The notes beneath the pieces are model-generated. The model had not been told where the DNA came from. It made no database searches and worked only from the letters and a program-made list of their open reading frames with translations. Source: Blastococcus sp. KM273128 (lineage in GTDB: Bacteria > Actinomycetota > Actinomycetes > Mycobacteriales > Geodermatophilaceae). From it: a DNA stretch of 64,000 bases. Position numbers and translations under genes: made by a program. Position 1 is the stretch's first letter. Each line of letters starts with the position of its first letter. The DNA is taken from positions 1-64,000 of the forward strand of contig NZ_SSXA01000014.1 in the NCBI RefSeq assembly GCF_021698975.1. Reading direction: 5' to 3'. Positions 1 through 7,600 of the stretch are shown piece after piece.

Positions 1-104
1 GGTTGGGAACGGCGACGTCAAGCACCGCCACTCCTGCCGGAGGTCTCCGCCGTGATCAAGCCACCACGCCGACTGTCAACAACGTCCCTGGTCGCTACAT
101 CTAG
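1..104 (+). other. possible 3' end of an upstream CDS
   Basis: Frame 3 is open from the window edge to a TAG at 102-104 and would end in the residues PTVNNVPGRYI. The codons (TCA, ACT, CCT, GGT, CAA) are less GC-biased at the third position than every confident gene here, so this is either a gene tail of different origin or chance. I do not recognise the family. Confidence 0.3.
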
Positions 105-166
105 CCGCTGACCGAGCAGGTCGGGCGCCCACCGGCCAGGATGGGACGGGTGAACGGACTGCGGCA

Positions 167-1636
167 GTGAACGGCACGCCGGACGCCGTCGTCGTCGGGG
201 CCGGGCCCAACGGGCTGGCCGCCGCGCTGCGCCTGACCGCCGCGGGCCTGCGGGTGCAGGTGGTCGAGGCGGCCGGGCGGCCCGGTGGCGGGATGCGCAC
301 CGAGGAGCTGATCCGCCCGGGGTTCCACCACGACGTCTGCTCGACGGTGCAGCCGCTGGCCGCCGCGGCCCCGTTCTTCCGCGAGTTCGACCTGCAGGCT
401 CGCGGGGTGCGCCTCGTCCACCCGGACGTCAGCTTCGCGCACCCGCTGGACGGCGGCCGGGCGGCGGTCTCGCACCGCTCCCTCGAGCGGACCGCGGCCG
501 GGCTCGGCGCGGACGCCGACGCCTACCGCCGGTTGTTCGAGCCGCTGGTCGAGCGCGGCGGCGACATCGTCGACTTCTTCCTCACCAGCCGGCTGCGCAG
601 CCTGCCCACGCGCAGCCCCCTGCAGATCGCCCGGTTCGGGCTCACCGGCCTGCCCGACGTCCGCTGGCTGGCGCACCGGTACTTCGACACCGACGAGGCG
701 CGGGCGCTGCTGGGCGGTGCCGCGGCCCACGGGATGCTCGACCTGCGCCGCCCGCTGACCTCGGCGCTGGGCATGCTGCTCGCGATGCTGTCCCACCACG
801 TCGGGTGGCCGCTGGTCGAGGGCGGGTCGCAGAAGCTCGCCGACGCGATGGTCGGTGCCCTCGAGGAGCAGGGCGGCGAGGTCGTCACCGGGCACCTGGT
901 CACCGACCTGCGCGAGTTCGAGGGCGTGCCCGCCGTCCTGCTCGACACCACGCCCGACGCGTTCGTGGCGATGGCCGGCGACCGGGTGCACGAGGGCTAC
1001 CGCCGCTGGGTGCGGCGCTACCGGCACGGCGCCGGCGTCTTCAAGATCGACTGGATCCTCTCGGAGCCGGTGCCGTGGGCGAACGCCGACACCCGCCGCG
1101 CCGGGACCGTCCACGTCGCCGGCACCCTGGCCGAGACGATCGAGGGGGAGCGGGCACCCAACGAGGGGCGGGTCACCGACCGGCCCTACGTGCTGGCCGT
1201 GCAGCCGACGGTGCCCGACCCCAGCCGCGCACCGGACGGTGGGCACGTCTTCTGGGCCTACGTGCACGTCCCGCACGGCTCCGACGTCGACATGACCGAC
1301 GCGATCGAGCGGCAGATCGAGCGGTTCGCACCCGGGTTCCGCGACACCGTCGTCGACCGCCACACCAAGAACGCCGTCCAGATGGAGCAGTGGAACCCGA
1401 CCTACCTGGGCGGCGACATCTCCAACGGGCAGACCACCCTCCGGCAGATGCTGGCTCGGCCGGTCCCGCGCTGGAACACCTACAAGACGCCGGTCCCGGG
1501 GGTGTACCTGGCCTCGTCGGCGACCCCGCCCGGCCCCGCCGTGCACGGCGCCTGCGGTGACCAGGCCGCGCGCGTCGCCCTGCGCGAGGTGTTCGGGGTG
1601 CGGCACGTCCCGCCGCTGCGCCCGCCGCTCCGCTGA
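167..1636 (+). CDS. phytoene-desaturase-like FAD-dependent oxidoreductase
   Basis: A 489-aa flavoprotein of the NAD(P)/FAD-dependent amine-oxidase/phytoene-desaturase type. The N terminus carries a Rossmann dinucleotide fold (VVVGAGPNGLAAALRL, about residues 8-23) followed by an acidic strand end and RPGGGMRTEE, the second FAD contact of this family. The C terminus has GVYLASSATPPGPAVHGACGDQAA, the usual closing FAD motif. GTG at 167 is chosen because the Rossmann strand begins a few residues later. No carotenoid partner genes are nearby, so the substrate cannot be named; PYROXD2-like enzymes of unknown substrate have the same layout. The last codons lie inside a 17-bp tandem repeat that continues past the stop. 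Confidence 0.85.
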   Translation: MNGTPDAVVVGAGPNGLAAALRLTAAGLRVQVVEAAGRPGGGMRTEELIRPGFHHDVCSTVQPLAAAAPFFREFDLQARGVRLVHPDVSFAHPLDGGRAAVSHRSLERTAAGLGADADAYRRLFEPLVERGGDIVDFFLTSRLRSLPTRSPLQIARFGLTGLPDVRWLAHRYFDTDEARALLGGAAAHGMLDLRRPLTSALGMLLAMLSHHVGWPLVEGGSQKLADAMVGALEEQGGEVVTGHLVTDLREFEGVPAVLLDTTPDAFVAMAGDRVHEGYRRWVRRYRHGAGVFKIDWILSEPVPWANADTRRAGTVHVAGTLAETIEGERAPNEGRVTDRPYVLAVQPTVPDPSRAPDGGHVFWAYVHVPHGSDVDMTDAIERQIERFAPGFRDTVVDRHTKNAVQMEQWNPTYLGGDISNGQTTLRQMLARPVPRWNTYKTPVPGVYLASSATPPGPAVHGACGDQAARVALREVFGVRHVPPLRPPLR

Positions 1637-1705
1637 GCCCGCCGCTCTGCTGAGCCCGCCGCTCTGCTGAGCCCGCCGCTCTGCTGAGCCCGCCGCTCCG
1701 CTGAG
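1621..1705. repeat. five tandem copies of a 17-bp repeat
   Basis: The unit CCCGCCGCTCTGCTGAG occurs five times head to tail at 1621, 1638, 1655, 1672 and 1689. The outer two copies have CCG in place of CTG; the inner three are identical. The first copy encodes the end of the oxidoreductase and its TGA, so the array looks like expansion of the gene's own 3' end. Each unit contains a short GCTC/GAGC self-complementary pair. Confidence 0.95.
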
Positions 1706-1745
1706 CATGCGGATGTACGCGGTTATCGCGCCCGCAGAACCGCGG

Positions 1746-2585
1746 TCAGACGTATCGCTGTGTCCGCAGCGCGGCCCAGATGCGGCCGACGAGCGCAGCC
1801 GGGTCTCGCAGATCCGCCGCCGTCACGAAGACGACCGTCCATCCGGCCGCGGTCAGCCGGTTCAGCCGTCGTCGGTCCTTGCCCACCTGCTGGGCCTCGC
1901 CGTGCCACACGCCGTCGTACTCGAGGGGGACCCTCTGCGCGGGCCACCCGAACGGAAGGACCTCGCTGCCCCCCACCACTCGCAGGCTCGCCGTGGGACC
2001 CTGCAGGAAGGCCGTGCGCTGCAGCAGCAGGCGCAGGCGCGTCTCCTGGGGGGACTGCGCGAGCCCGTCGGCGCGGTCGACCGCCCGGCGGACCAGGCGG
2101 CACCCGGGACCGGTCGCGCCTGCGGCCGCAGCGCGGAGCTCGGCCAGGGTGACCAGCCCGGTCTGCAGGAACTGGTCGACGCGGACCACCGCCTCGTCCG
2201 CCGGTTCGGTGCGGGCCAGGTCCAGCGCCGTCCGCAGGGGAGTCGTGACGAGGACGCCGTGCCGCTGGACGACGGCGTCGTCGGGCAGGTGGCGGCGGCT
2301 GACCAGGACGCCGCGGACGGCGCCGCAGCGCCGGTCCGGAGCCAGCGTGCACTCGACCGGGTCGTCCCTCGCCGCCGCGTCGGCTCCCCAGAGGACGGCG
2401 GCGCTGCGCCCGCTGAGCACCGCGCCGGGGAGCAGCAGCCGGGCCACCGCCCGCGCGCGGCGGTGGTGGGTGATCGGCAGCGAAGCGCAGGCGTACACGT
2501 CCGGGAACAGCCGCTGCCACGCCGAGCTGCGCAGCTGGGCAGGAGTCAGGACGCCGGCGCGGACCTGCTCGGAGCCGCGGAACAT
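1746..2585 (-). CDS. DUF559 (Vsr-like nuclease fold) protein with AbiEi-like N terminus
   Basis: A 279-aa protein. The N-terminal third (LTPAQLRSSAWQRLFPDVYA onward, with ARLLLPGAVLSGRSAAVLWG) resembles the winged-helix start of AbiEi-type antitoxin-domain proteins. The C-terminal 90 residues carry the DUF559 pattern PLEYDGVWHG, then KDRRRLNRLTAAGWTVVFVT, related to very-short-patch-repair endonucleases; the E and D of the EYDG strand are retained. The ATG at 2585 starts the conserved region, although the frame stays open far upstream because of GC bias. No toxin partner is adjacent. Such proteins are common and poorly characterised in actinobacteria, so nuclease activity is inferred from the family only. 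Confidence 0.8.
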   Translation of the reverse strand: MFRGSEQVRAGVLTPAQLRSSAWQRLFPDVYACASLPITHHRRARAVARLLLPGAVLSGRSAAVLWGADAAARDDPVECTLAPDRRCGAVRGVLVSRRHLPDDAVVQRHGVLVTTPLRTALDLARTEPADEAVVRVDQFLQTGLVTLAELRAAAAGATGPGCRLVRRAVDRADGLAQSPQETRLRLLLQRTAFLQGPTASLRVVGGSEVLPFGWPAQRVPLEYDGVWHGEAQQVGKDRRRLNRLTAAGWTVVFVTAADLRDPAALVGRIWAALRTQRYV

Positions 2586-2803
2586 CGTGCCGCGGAGGGC
2601 CGGTGGGCGGGCAGGGGTGCGGGTCACCGGGGCACTGTGCCGCGGGTGGGCGCCGGCGCGCGGACGTCGTCCACAGGCCTGCTCCGCCCGGCGACGCCCG
2701 CGTGCGCACGGCCGTCGTTCTGCGGGCCGGATACCGACGTCCGTGCGCGTGCCGGCGGCGCGGCGGACCGGCCAGGGGCCGGATCGGCGGGGCACCGCCC
2801 CGG

Positions 2804-2809
2804 TACCGT
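2804..2809 (+). promoter_or_regulatory. -10 box of leaderless marR transcript
   Basis: TACCGT lies 7 nt before the ATG at 2817 and no Shine-Dalgarno is present, so transcription probably begins at the start codon. The rest of 2586-2816, between the divergent DUF559 and marR genes, shows no coding potential. Confidence 0.55.
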
Positions 2810-2816
2810 GCCGCGC

Positions 2817-3332
2817 ATGGTCCGACCGCTGGGGCTGCCGTTCGACCCGATCGAGCGCGCCGGGGAGAAGTGGGAGAAGCACTTCGGCCCGTCGTCGGCG
2901 ATGCGGGCGGCGACGTCGGTGTTCCGCGTGCAGCAGATCCTGCTGGCCCGCTTCGACGAGGTGCTGCGCCCGCTGGAGCTGACCTTCGCCCGCTACGAGG
3001 TGCTGGTGCTGCTCACCTTCAGCCGGTCGGGCGAGCTGCCCCTGAAGGTCATCGGCAGCCGGCTGATGGTGCACCCGACCAGCATCACCAACGCCATCGA
3101 CCGGCTGGCCGCCGCCGGGTACGTCGACCGCCGCCCGAACCCGGCCGACGGGCGCGGTGTCCTCGCCGCGATCACCGACCGGGGGCGCGCCGTGGTGGAG
3201 GAGGGGACCCGGGCGCTGACCGTGCTCGACTTCGGGCTGGCGGACCTCGCGGTGGACGAGCAGGAACTCCTGTTCACGACGCTGCGCCGTGTCCGGCTGG
3301 GGGCCGGGGACGTGGCCGACGACGTCCCGTGA
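2817..3332 (+). CDS. MarR family transcriptional regulator
   Basis: A 171-aa winged-helix regulator. After a 35-residue lead (LGLPFDPIERAGEKWEKHFG) come the first dimerisation helix, the recognition region (LKVIGSRLMVHPTSITNAIDRL, about residues 83-104) and the wing (GYVDRRPNPADGRGVLAAIT), all typical of MarR. ATG at 2817 is favoured by the TACCGT box 7 nt upstream. The gene ends 39 nt before the acyl-CoA mutase gene on the same strand, and an imperfect palindrome lies in that gap, so it probably controls the mutase. The ligand cannot be read from sequence. Confidence 0.88.
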   Translation: MVRPLGLPFDPIERAGEKWEKHFGPSSAMRAATSVFRVQQILLARFDEVLRPLELTFARYEVLVLLTFSRSGELPLKVIGSRLMVHPTSITNAIDRLAAAGYVDRRPNPADGRGVLAAITDRGRAVVEEGTRALTVLDFGLADLAVDEQELLFTTLRRVRLGAGDVADDVP

Positions 3333-3344
3333 CGCTCGACACAT

Positions 3345-3366
3345 GATAGTTGGACGTCCTAGCATC
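3345..3366. promoter_or_regulatory. 22-bp imperfect palindrome overlapping the mutase promoter
   Basis: The core GGACGTCC (3352-3359) is a perfect palindrome and the outer ends are GAT and ATC; 16 of 22 positions are symmetric. The right half contains TAGCAT (3360-3365), a -10 box 6 nt before the mutase ATG. A regulator bound here would block RNA polymerase. The MarR protein encoded just upstream is the obvious candidate, by position only. Confidence 0.55.
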
Positions 3367-3371
3367 TCGGC

Positions 3372-5051
3372 ATGAGCGACGACGCCCGTCAGCGGTGGCA
3401 GCAGCGGTACGACGCGGCGCTGGCCGCGGGCCGGGTCCGCGACGCGGACTTCACCACGCTCTCCGGGGTGGAGGTCGACCCGGTGTACGGCCCGGCCGTC
3501 GAGAGCGCCGTCGAGGGCTTCGAGCGGATCGGCTACCCGGGCGAGTTCCCGTTCACCCGGGGCCTGCACGCCACCGGCTACCGCGGCCGGGCCTGGACGA
3601 TCCGCCAGTTCGCCGGCTTCGGCAACGCCCGGCAGACCAACGAGCGCTACAAGATGATCCTGGCCGAGGGCGGCGGCGGGCTCAGCGTGGCCTTCGACAT
3701 GCCCACGCTCATGGGGCGCGACTCCGACGACCCGCGCAGCCTCGGCGAGGTCGGGCACTGCGGCGTGGCCGTGGACACCGCCGTCGACATGGACGTGCTC
3801 TTCGACGGCATCGACCTCGGGGCCACCACGACGTCGATGACCATCAGCGGCCCCGCCGTCCCGGTGTTCTGCATGTACCTGGTCGCCGCCGAGCGCCAGG
3901 GCGCCGACATCGGCCGGCTCAACGGCACGCTGCAGACCGACATCTTCAAGGAGTACATCGCGCAGAAGGAGTGGCTCTTCCCCCCGGAGCCGCACCTGCG
4001 CCTCATCGGCGACCTCATGGAGTACTGCGCCGAGAACATCCCGGCGTACAAGCCGATCAGCGTCTCCGGTTACCACATCCGCGAGGCCGGCTCGACGGCC
4101 GCGCAGGAGCTCGCCTACACGCTGGCCGACGGCTTCGCCTACGTGGAGCTCGGGCTCTCCCGCGGCCTGGACGTCGAGCAGTTCGCCCCCGGGCTGTCGT
4201 TCTTCTTCGACGCGCACATCGACTTCTTCGAGGAGATCGCCAAGTTCCGCGCCGCCCGCCGCATCTGGGCCCGCTGGCTGCGCGATGTCTACGGGGCGAC
4301 GACGGAGAAGGCGCAGCAGCTGCGGTTCCACACCCAGACCGCCGGGGTCAGCCTCACCGCCCAGCAGCCGGACAACAACATCACCCGGACGGCGGTGGAG
4401 GCGCTCGCCGCGGTCCTCGGTGGCACCCAGTCGCTGCACACCAACGCCCTCGACGAGGTGCTGGCGCTGCCCAGCGCCAAGGCCGCCCAGATCGCGCTGC
4501 GCACCCAGCAGGTCATCGCCGAGGAGACCGGCGTCATGAACGTCGCCGACCCCCTCGGCGGCTCCTGGTACGTCGAGGCGCTCACCGACGAGCTGGAGCG
4601 CCAGGCGGAGGAGATCTTCGCCCGCATCAAGGACATGGGCACCGACGGGACGATGACCAGCGGCATCCTGCGCGGGATCGAGGACGGCTGGTTCACCGGG
4701 GAGATCGCCGAGGCCGCGTTCGTCTACCAGCGGGCCCTGGAGAAGGGCGACAAGAAGGTCGTCGGCGTGAACACGCTGGTCGGCTCGGTGGACGCCCACG
4801 ACAAGCTCGACATCCTCCGGGTGAGCCACGAGGTGGAGGTCGAGCAGAAGGCCGAGCTGGCCGGCCGCCGGCAGCAGCGGGACGACGACGCCGCCCGTGC
4901 CGCGGTCGCGCGCATGGTGGAGGTCTCGCGGACCGACGCGAACATGGTGCCGGCGATGCTCGACGCCGTGCGCGCCGAGGCCTCCCTCGGCGAGATCTGC
5001 GACGCCCTCCGCACGGAGTGGGGCGGCTACACCGAGCCCGCCCGCTTCTGA
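3372..5051 (+). CDS. icmA: isobutyryl-CoA mutase-type large subunit
   Basis: A 559-aa adenosylcobalamin-dependent acyl-CoA mutase catalytic subunit that interconverts branched and linear acyl-CoAs. It covers the TIM-barrel substrate domain only; the cobalamin-binding DxHxxG domain is absent, as in split IcmA/IcmB enzymes. Specificity residues can be placed: Phe80 (TIRQFAGF) where methylmalonyl-CoA mutase has Tyr, Ala107 (LSVAFDMPT) where hydroxyisobutyryl-CoA mutase has Asp, and Gln198 (IFKEYIAQ) where methylmalonyl-CoA mutase has the carboxylate-binding Arg. This is the isobutyryl-CoA mutase set and argues against methylmalonyl-CoA. No small subunit or MeaB/ArgK chaperone is in the window. 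The transcript is probably leaderless from TAGCAT at 3360. Confidence 0.8.
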   Translation: MSDDARQRWQQRYDAALAAGRVRDADFTTLSGVEVDPVYGPAVESAVEGFERIGYPGEFPFTRGLHATGYRGRAWTIRQFAGFGNARQTNERYKMILAEGGGGLSVAFDMPTLMGRDSDDPRSLGEVGHCGVAVDTAVDMDVLFDGIDLGATTTSMTISGPAVPVFCMYLVAAERQGADIGRLNGTLQTDIFKEYIAQKEWLFPPEPHLRLIGDLMEYCAENIPAYKPISVSGYHIREAGSTAAQELAYTLADGFAYVELGLSRGLDVEQFAPGLSFFFDAHIDFFEEIAKFRAARRIWARWLRDVYGATTEKAQQLRFHTQTAGVSLTAQQPDNNITRTAVEALAAVLGGTQSLHTNALDEVLALPSAKAAQIALRTQQVIAEETGVMNVADPLGGSWYVEALTDELERQAEEIFARIKDMGTDGTMTSGILRGIEDGWFTGEIAEAAFVYQRALEKGDKKVVGVNTLVGSVDAHDKLDILRVSHEVEVEQKAELAGRRQQRDDDAARAAVARMVEVSRTDANMVPAMLDAVRAEASLGEICDALRTEWGGYTEPARF

Positions 5052-5118
5052 GGGGGCCGGGTGGAGCGCTGAGCCCCGCCCCGGACGCACCCGGACCTGC
5101 GGTGGGATGATCGAGGTC

Positions 5119-6081
5119 ATGCAGCCCACCCGCCCCGGACGTCCCGACCCGCGCGCGCAGGCCCAGCAGGCGCAGATGGCCGCCGCCATGGCCGGCGCCG
5201 TCGACCTCGCCGCCGTCAAGGCGCGCTCGGAGGCCGCCGCGCGCGCCCAGGCCGCCCCGCCGCCGAGCGCCACCGCGCCGGCCGGTGCCCCCGGTGGTGC
5301 GGTCGTCGACGTCACCGAGGCGACCTTCCAGGCCGAGGTGCTGGACCGGTCGTTCCAGGTGCCGGTCGTGCTCGACCTGTGGGCCGAGTGGTGCGGGCCG
5401 TGCAAGCAGCTCTCCCCGGTGCTGGAGCGGCTGGCCGTCGAGGGTGGCGGCTCGTGGGTGCTGGCGAAGGTCGACGTCGAGGCGAACCCGGCGCTCGCGC
5501 AGGGGCTGCGCGTCCAGGGCATCCCCGCCGTCAAGGCGGTGTGGCAGGGGCAGCTGGTCGCGGAGTTCACCGGGGCGATCCCCGAGGAGCAGGCGCGGCA
5601 GTTCGTCACCGAGCTGGTCCAGGCCACCACCGGCGGGGCCGTCCCCGGCGCGGAGCCGCAGGCCGAGGTGGAGGACCCTCGCCTCGACGCCGCCGAGGCC
5701 GCGCTGGAGCGCGGTGACCTGGCCGCCGCGGAGGCCGCGTACCAGGCGATCCTCGCCGAGGAGCCCGACCACCCCGACGCCGGCATCGCGCTGCGCCAGG
5801 TGCAGCTGTTCCGGCGGGCCGAGGAAGCCGGCCCCGATGCGCTGGCCGCCGCGGACGCCGCGCCCGACGACGTCGCCGCGCAGACGCGGGCGGCCGACTT
5901 CCTCCTCGGCACCGGCGACATCGAGGGGGCGTTCGACCGGCTGCTGGACGTGGTCCGCCGCACGGGGGGAGAGGACCGGGACGCGGCCCGCAAGCACCTC
6001 GTGGAGCTCTTCGCGGTCGTCGGTGACGCCGACCCCCGCGTGGCGACCGCCCGCCGCCAGCTCACCGCCGCGCTCTTCTAG
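5119..6081 (+). CDS. thioredoxin-domain co-chaperone, CnoX/YbbN-like
   Basis: A 320-aa cytoplasmic protein with three parts: an Ala/Gln-rich N terminus (about 1-60), a thioredoxin domain (about 62-175) with the redox motif LWAEWCGPCKQL and the cis-proline GIPAVK, and a C-terminal tetratricopeptide-like region (about 185-320; AEAALERGDLAAAEAAYQAIL and similar). This matches YbbN/CnoX proteins that deliver protected clients to chaperonins. ATG at 5119 is preferred over ATG 5107 because GATGAT ends 7 nt before it, a pattern shared by leaderless genes here. Both catalytic cysteines are present, whereas E. coli YbbN lacks the canonical pair, so redox activity is possible. Confidence 0.85.
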   Translation: MQPTRPGRPDPRAQAQQAQMAAAMAGAVDLAAVKARSEAAARAQAAPPPSATAPAGAPGGAVVDVTEATFQAEVLDRSFQVPVVLDLWAEWCGPCKQLSPVLERLAVEGGGSWVLAKVDVEANPALAQGLRVQGIPAVKAVWQGQLVAEFTGAIPEEQARQFVTELVQATTGGAVPGAEPQAEVEDPRLDAAEAALERGDLAAAEAAYQAILAEEPDHPDAGIALRQVQLFRRAEEAGPDALAAADAAPDDVAAQTRAADFLLGTGDIEGAFDRLLDVVRRTGGEDRDAARKHLVELFAVVGDADPRVATARRQLTAALF

Positions 6082-6090
6082 GCGGCGGGG

Positions 6091-7482
6091 TCAGCCGCCG
6101 ATCCCGCAGGCCACCCCGCCGTCCAGGAACCCGTTGCGGAAGGCGCCGACCAGCTCGAAGCCCGAGGCGTCGGTGCCGGGGAAGACGTCGTCCTCGACGC
6201 CGTACCGCAGCAGGAACTGGACGGCCTCGTCGAGGTCGCCGGGGCTGATCTCGGCCCCGACGACGTCGGTGAACTCGGCGTTGTACCACTGGGCCTGGTA
6301 CCAGCCGGTGAGGCAGACCGCCGAGCGGATCGCCTCGCCGTCCTCCACCGAGAGGCCGGCCTGGTCGCGCACCGCCAGCGCGTACGGCAGGGCCACGGCC
6401 GTGGCGAGCGCGAAGTCGCCGATCTCGTCGTAGGCGGGCACCGCCAGGTCGGTCTCGTCGATGTAGACGGTGCGGTCCTCGGCGCAGTAGCCGAGGTCCC
6501 GGCCGTCGAACCCGGCACAGCCCGGCGCGGAGCCGTCGAAGCCGGCGATCCCGGGCTCGTCGAACTCCCCGCCGAACGCGACCGGGTAGACCTCGCCCCA
6601 GAAGGCCGGCAGCGTGGCGCCGACCCAGTCGACGATGTCGTCGAACGCGGCGTTGCCCTGGTCCAGGTCGTAGGGGGTGAACTCCGCGGCGGTGAACAGC
6701 CGGTCCTCGCCGAAGGCGTCGCGGCAGGTGTCCAGGCCGCGCTCGAAGCCGTCGTAGAACGCCGAGACCCGGTCGAAGTAGGAGCCGTGCGCCTCGACGT
6801 CGTCGGGATCGCTGCCCACGTCGTCGCGGAGCAGGAGGAACCCGCGCACGACGTCGTCGAGTTCGGGCTCGCGCAGCGAGAGGTGGGTGGCCTGCCCGTC
6901 GGCGACCCAGCGCGTCCACGCGCCGGCCAGGCAGTCGGCCTGGGTCTCGTCCTGGATGCTGCGCCCGGACTCGGCGAACCCGAAGCGGCCCTGCATGGCG
7001 TGCCCGAACTCGTGCGCCATGACCACGGGCACCAGGAAGCGGCCGTAGTCGTCGGAGAGCTCCTGGAGCAGGGCGCGGTCGTAGGCGATCACGTCGCAGG
7101 CGGGGTCGTAGAACGCGTTGCCGGCGACCTCCTCCGGCGCGGTGTAGGAGTCCTCGCAGCCGATCCCGGTCTCCGGGTAGGCGCTCTCGTCGAGGCCCTC
7201 GGAGTCGACCGAGAAGTAGCCGCCCCGCAGCGGCGTGAACTCCTCGCCGAAGTGCTCCGGGTAGGCGTCGGTCCAGAAGTCGACGAGGTCGGCCAGGGCG
7301 TTGCGGGCGAACTGGTCGATCGGCTCGTCCCCGGCCCCGGTGACGGCGAACCCGTCCTCCGCGACGTCGACCGGCCCGCCGTCCGGCGGGGTCGCCTGCC
7401 CGCGCACGGTGGCGGTGGCGCAGCCGGTGAGCACGAGCCCCGCGACGACCGCGGGGGCCACCCGGTGCAGCAGGCGTCTCAT
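6091..7482 (-). CDS. neutral zinc metallopeptidase-like lipoprotein
   Basis: A 463-aa exported protein. It begins with a short basic segment, a hydrophobic stretch and the lipobox LTGC (Cys at about residue 20), so it should be lipid-anchored. The zinc motif HEFGH sits in VVMAHEFGHAMQGRFG, followed by QDETQADCLAGAW, the third-ligand region seen in YpfJ-type neutral zinc metallopeptidases. A second half without a recognised domain follows. ATG at 7482 is supported by GGAGGA 8 nt upstream and by the signal peptide starting there. The gene converges on the thioredoxin gene with a 9-nt gap. The substrate is unknown. Confidence 0.85.
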   Translation of the reverse strand: MRRLLHRVAPAVVAGLVLTGCATATVRGQATPPDGGPVDVAEDGFAVTGAGDEPIDQFARNALADLVDFWTDAYPEHFGEEFTPLRGGYFSVDSEGLDESAYPETGIGCEDSYTAPEEVAGNAFYDPACDVIAYDRALLQELSDDYGRFLVPVVMAHEFGHAMQGRFGFAESGRSIQDETQADCLAGAWTRWVADGQATHLSLREPELDDVVRGFLLLRDDVGSDPDDVEAHGSYFDRVSAFYDGFERGLDTCRDAFGEDRLFTAAEFTPYDLDQGNAAFDDIVDWVGATLPAFWGEVYPVAFGGEFDEPGIAGFDGSAPGCAGFDGRDLGYCAEDRTVYIDETDLAVPAYDEIGDFALATAVALPYALAVRDQAGLSVEDGEAIRSAVCLTGWYQAQWYNAEFTDVVGAEISPGDLDEAVQFLLRYGVEDDVFPGTDASGFELVGAFRNGFLDGGVACGIGG

Positions 7483-7600
7483 CGGGTGGTTCCTCCACGG
7501 GCGGGCGGGCGTGCGCCGCACAGCATGCCCGGTGCGCCCGCGGACCGGCCACCACCCCGGCCGCACCGGAGCGGCGCGGGCCGGGTGGGTCGGCGTGGGA

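Noticed and set aside
1621-1705. CRISPR-like array
   Set aside because: The 17-bp units are contiguous with no spacers and no cas genes are present.
3372-5051. Methylmalonyl-CoA mutase
   Set aside because: The carboxylate-binding Arg and the active-site Tyr are replaced by Gln198 and Phe80, and there is no B12 domain.
1746-6065. A 1439-codon minus-strand frame that would fuse the DUF559 protein to a long N-terminal extension
   Set aside because: Only the last 279 codons show a family pattern; the rest is antisense to marR, the mutase and the thioredoxin gene.
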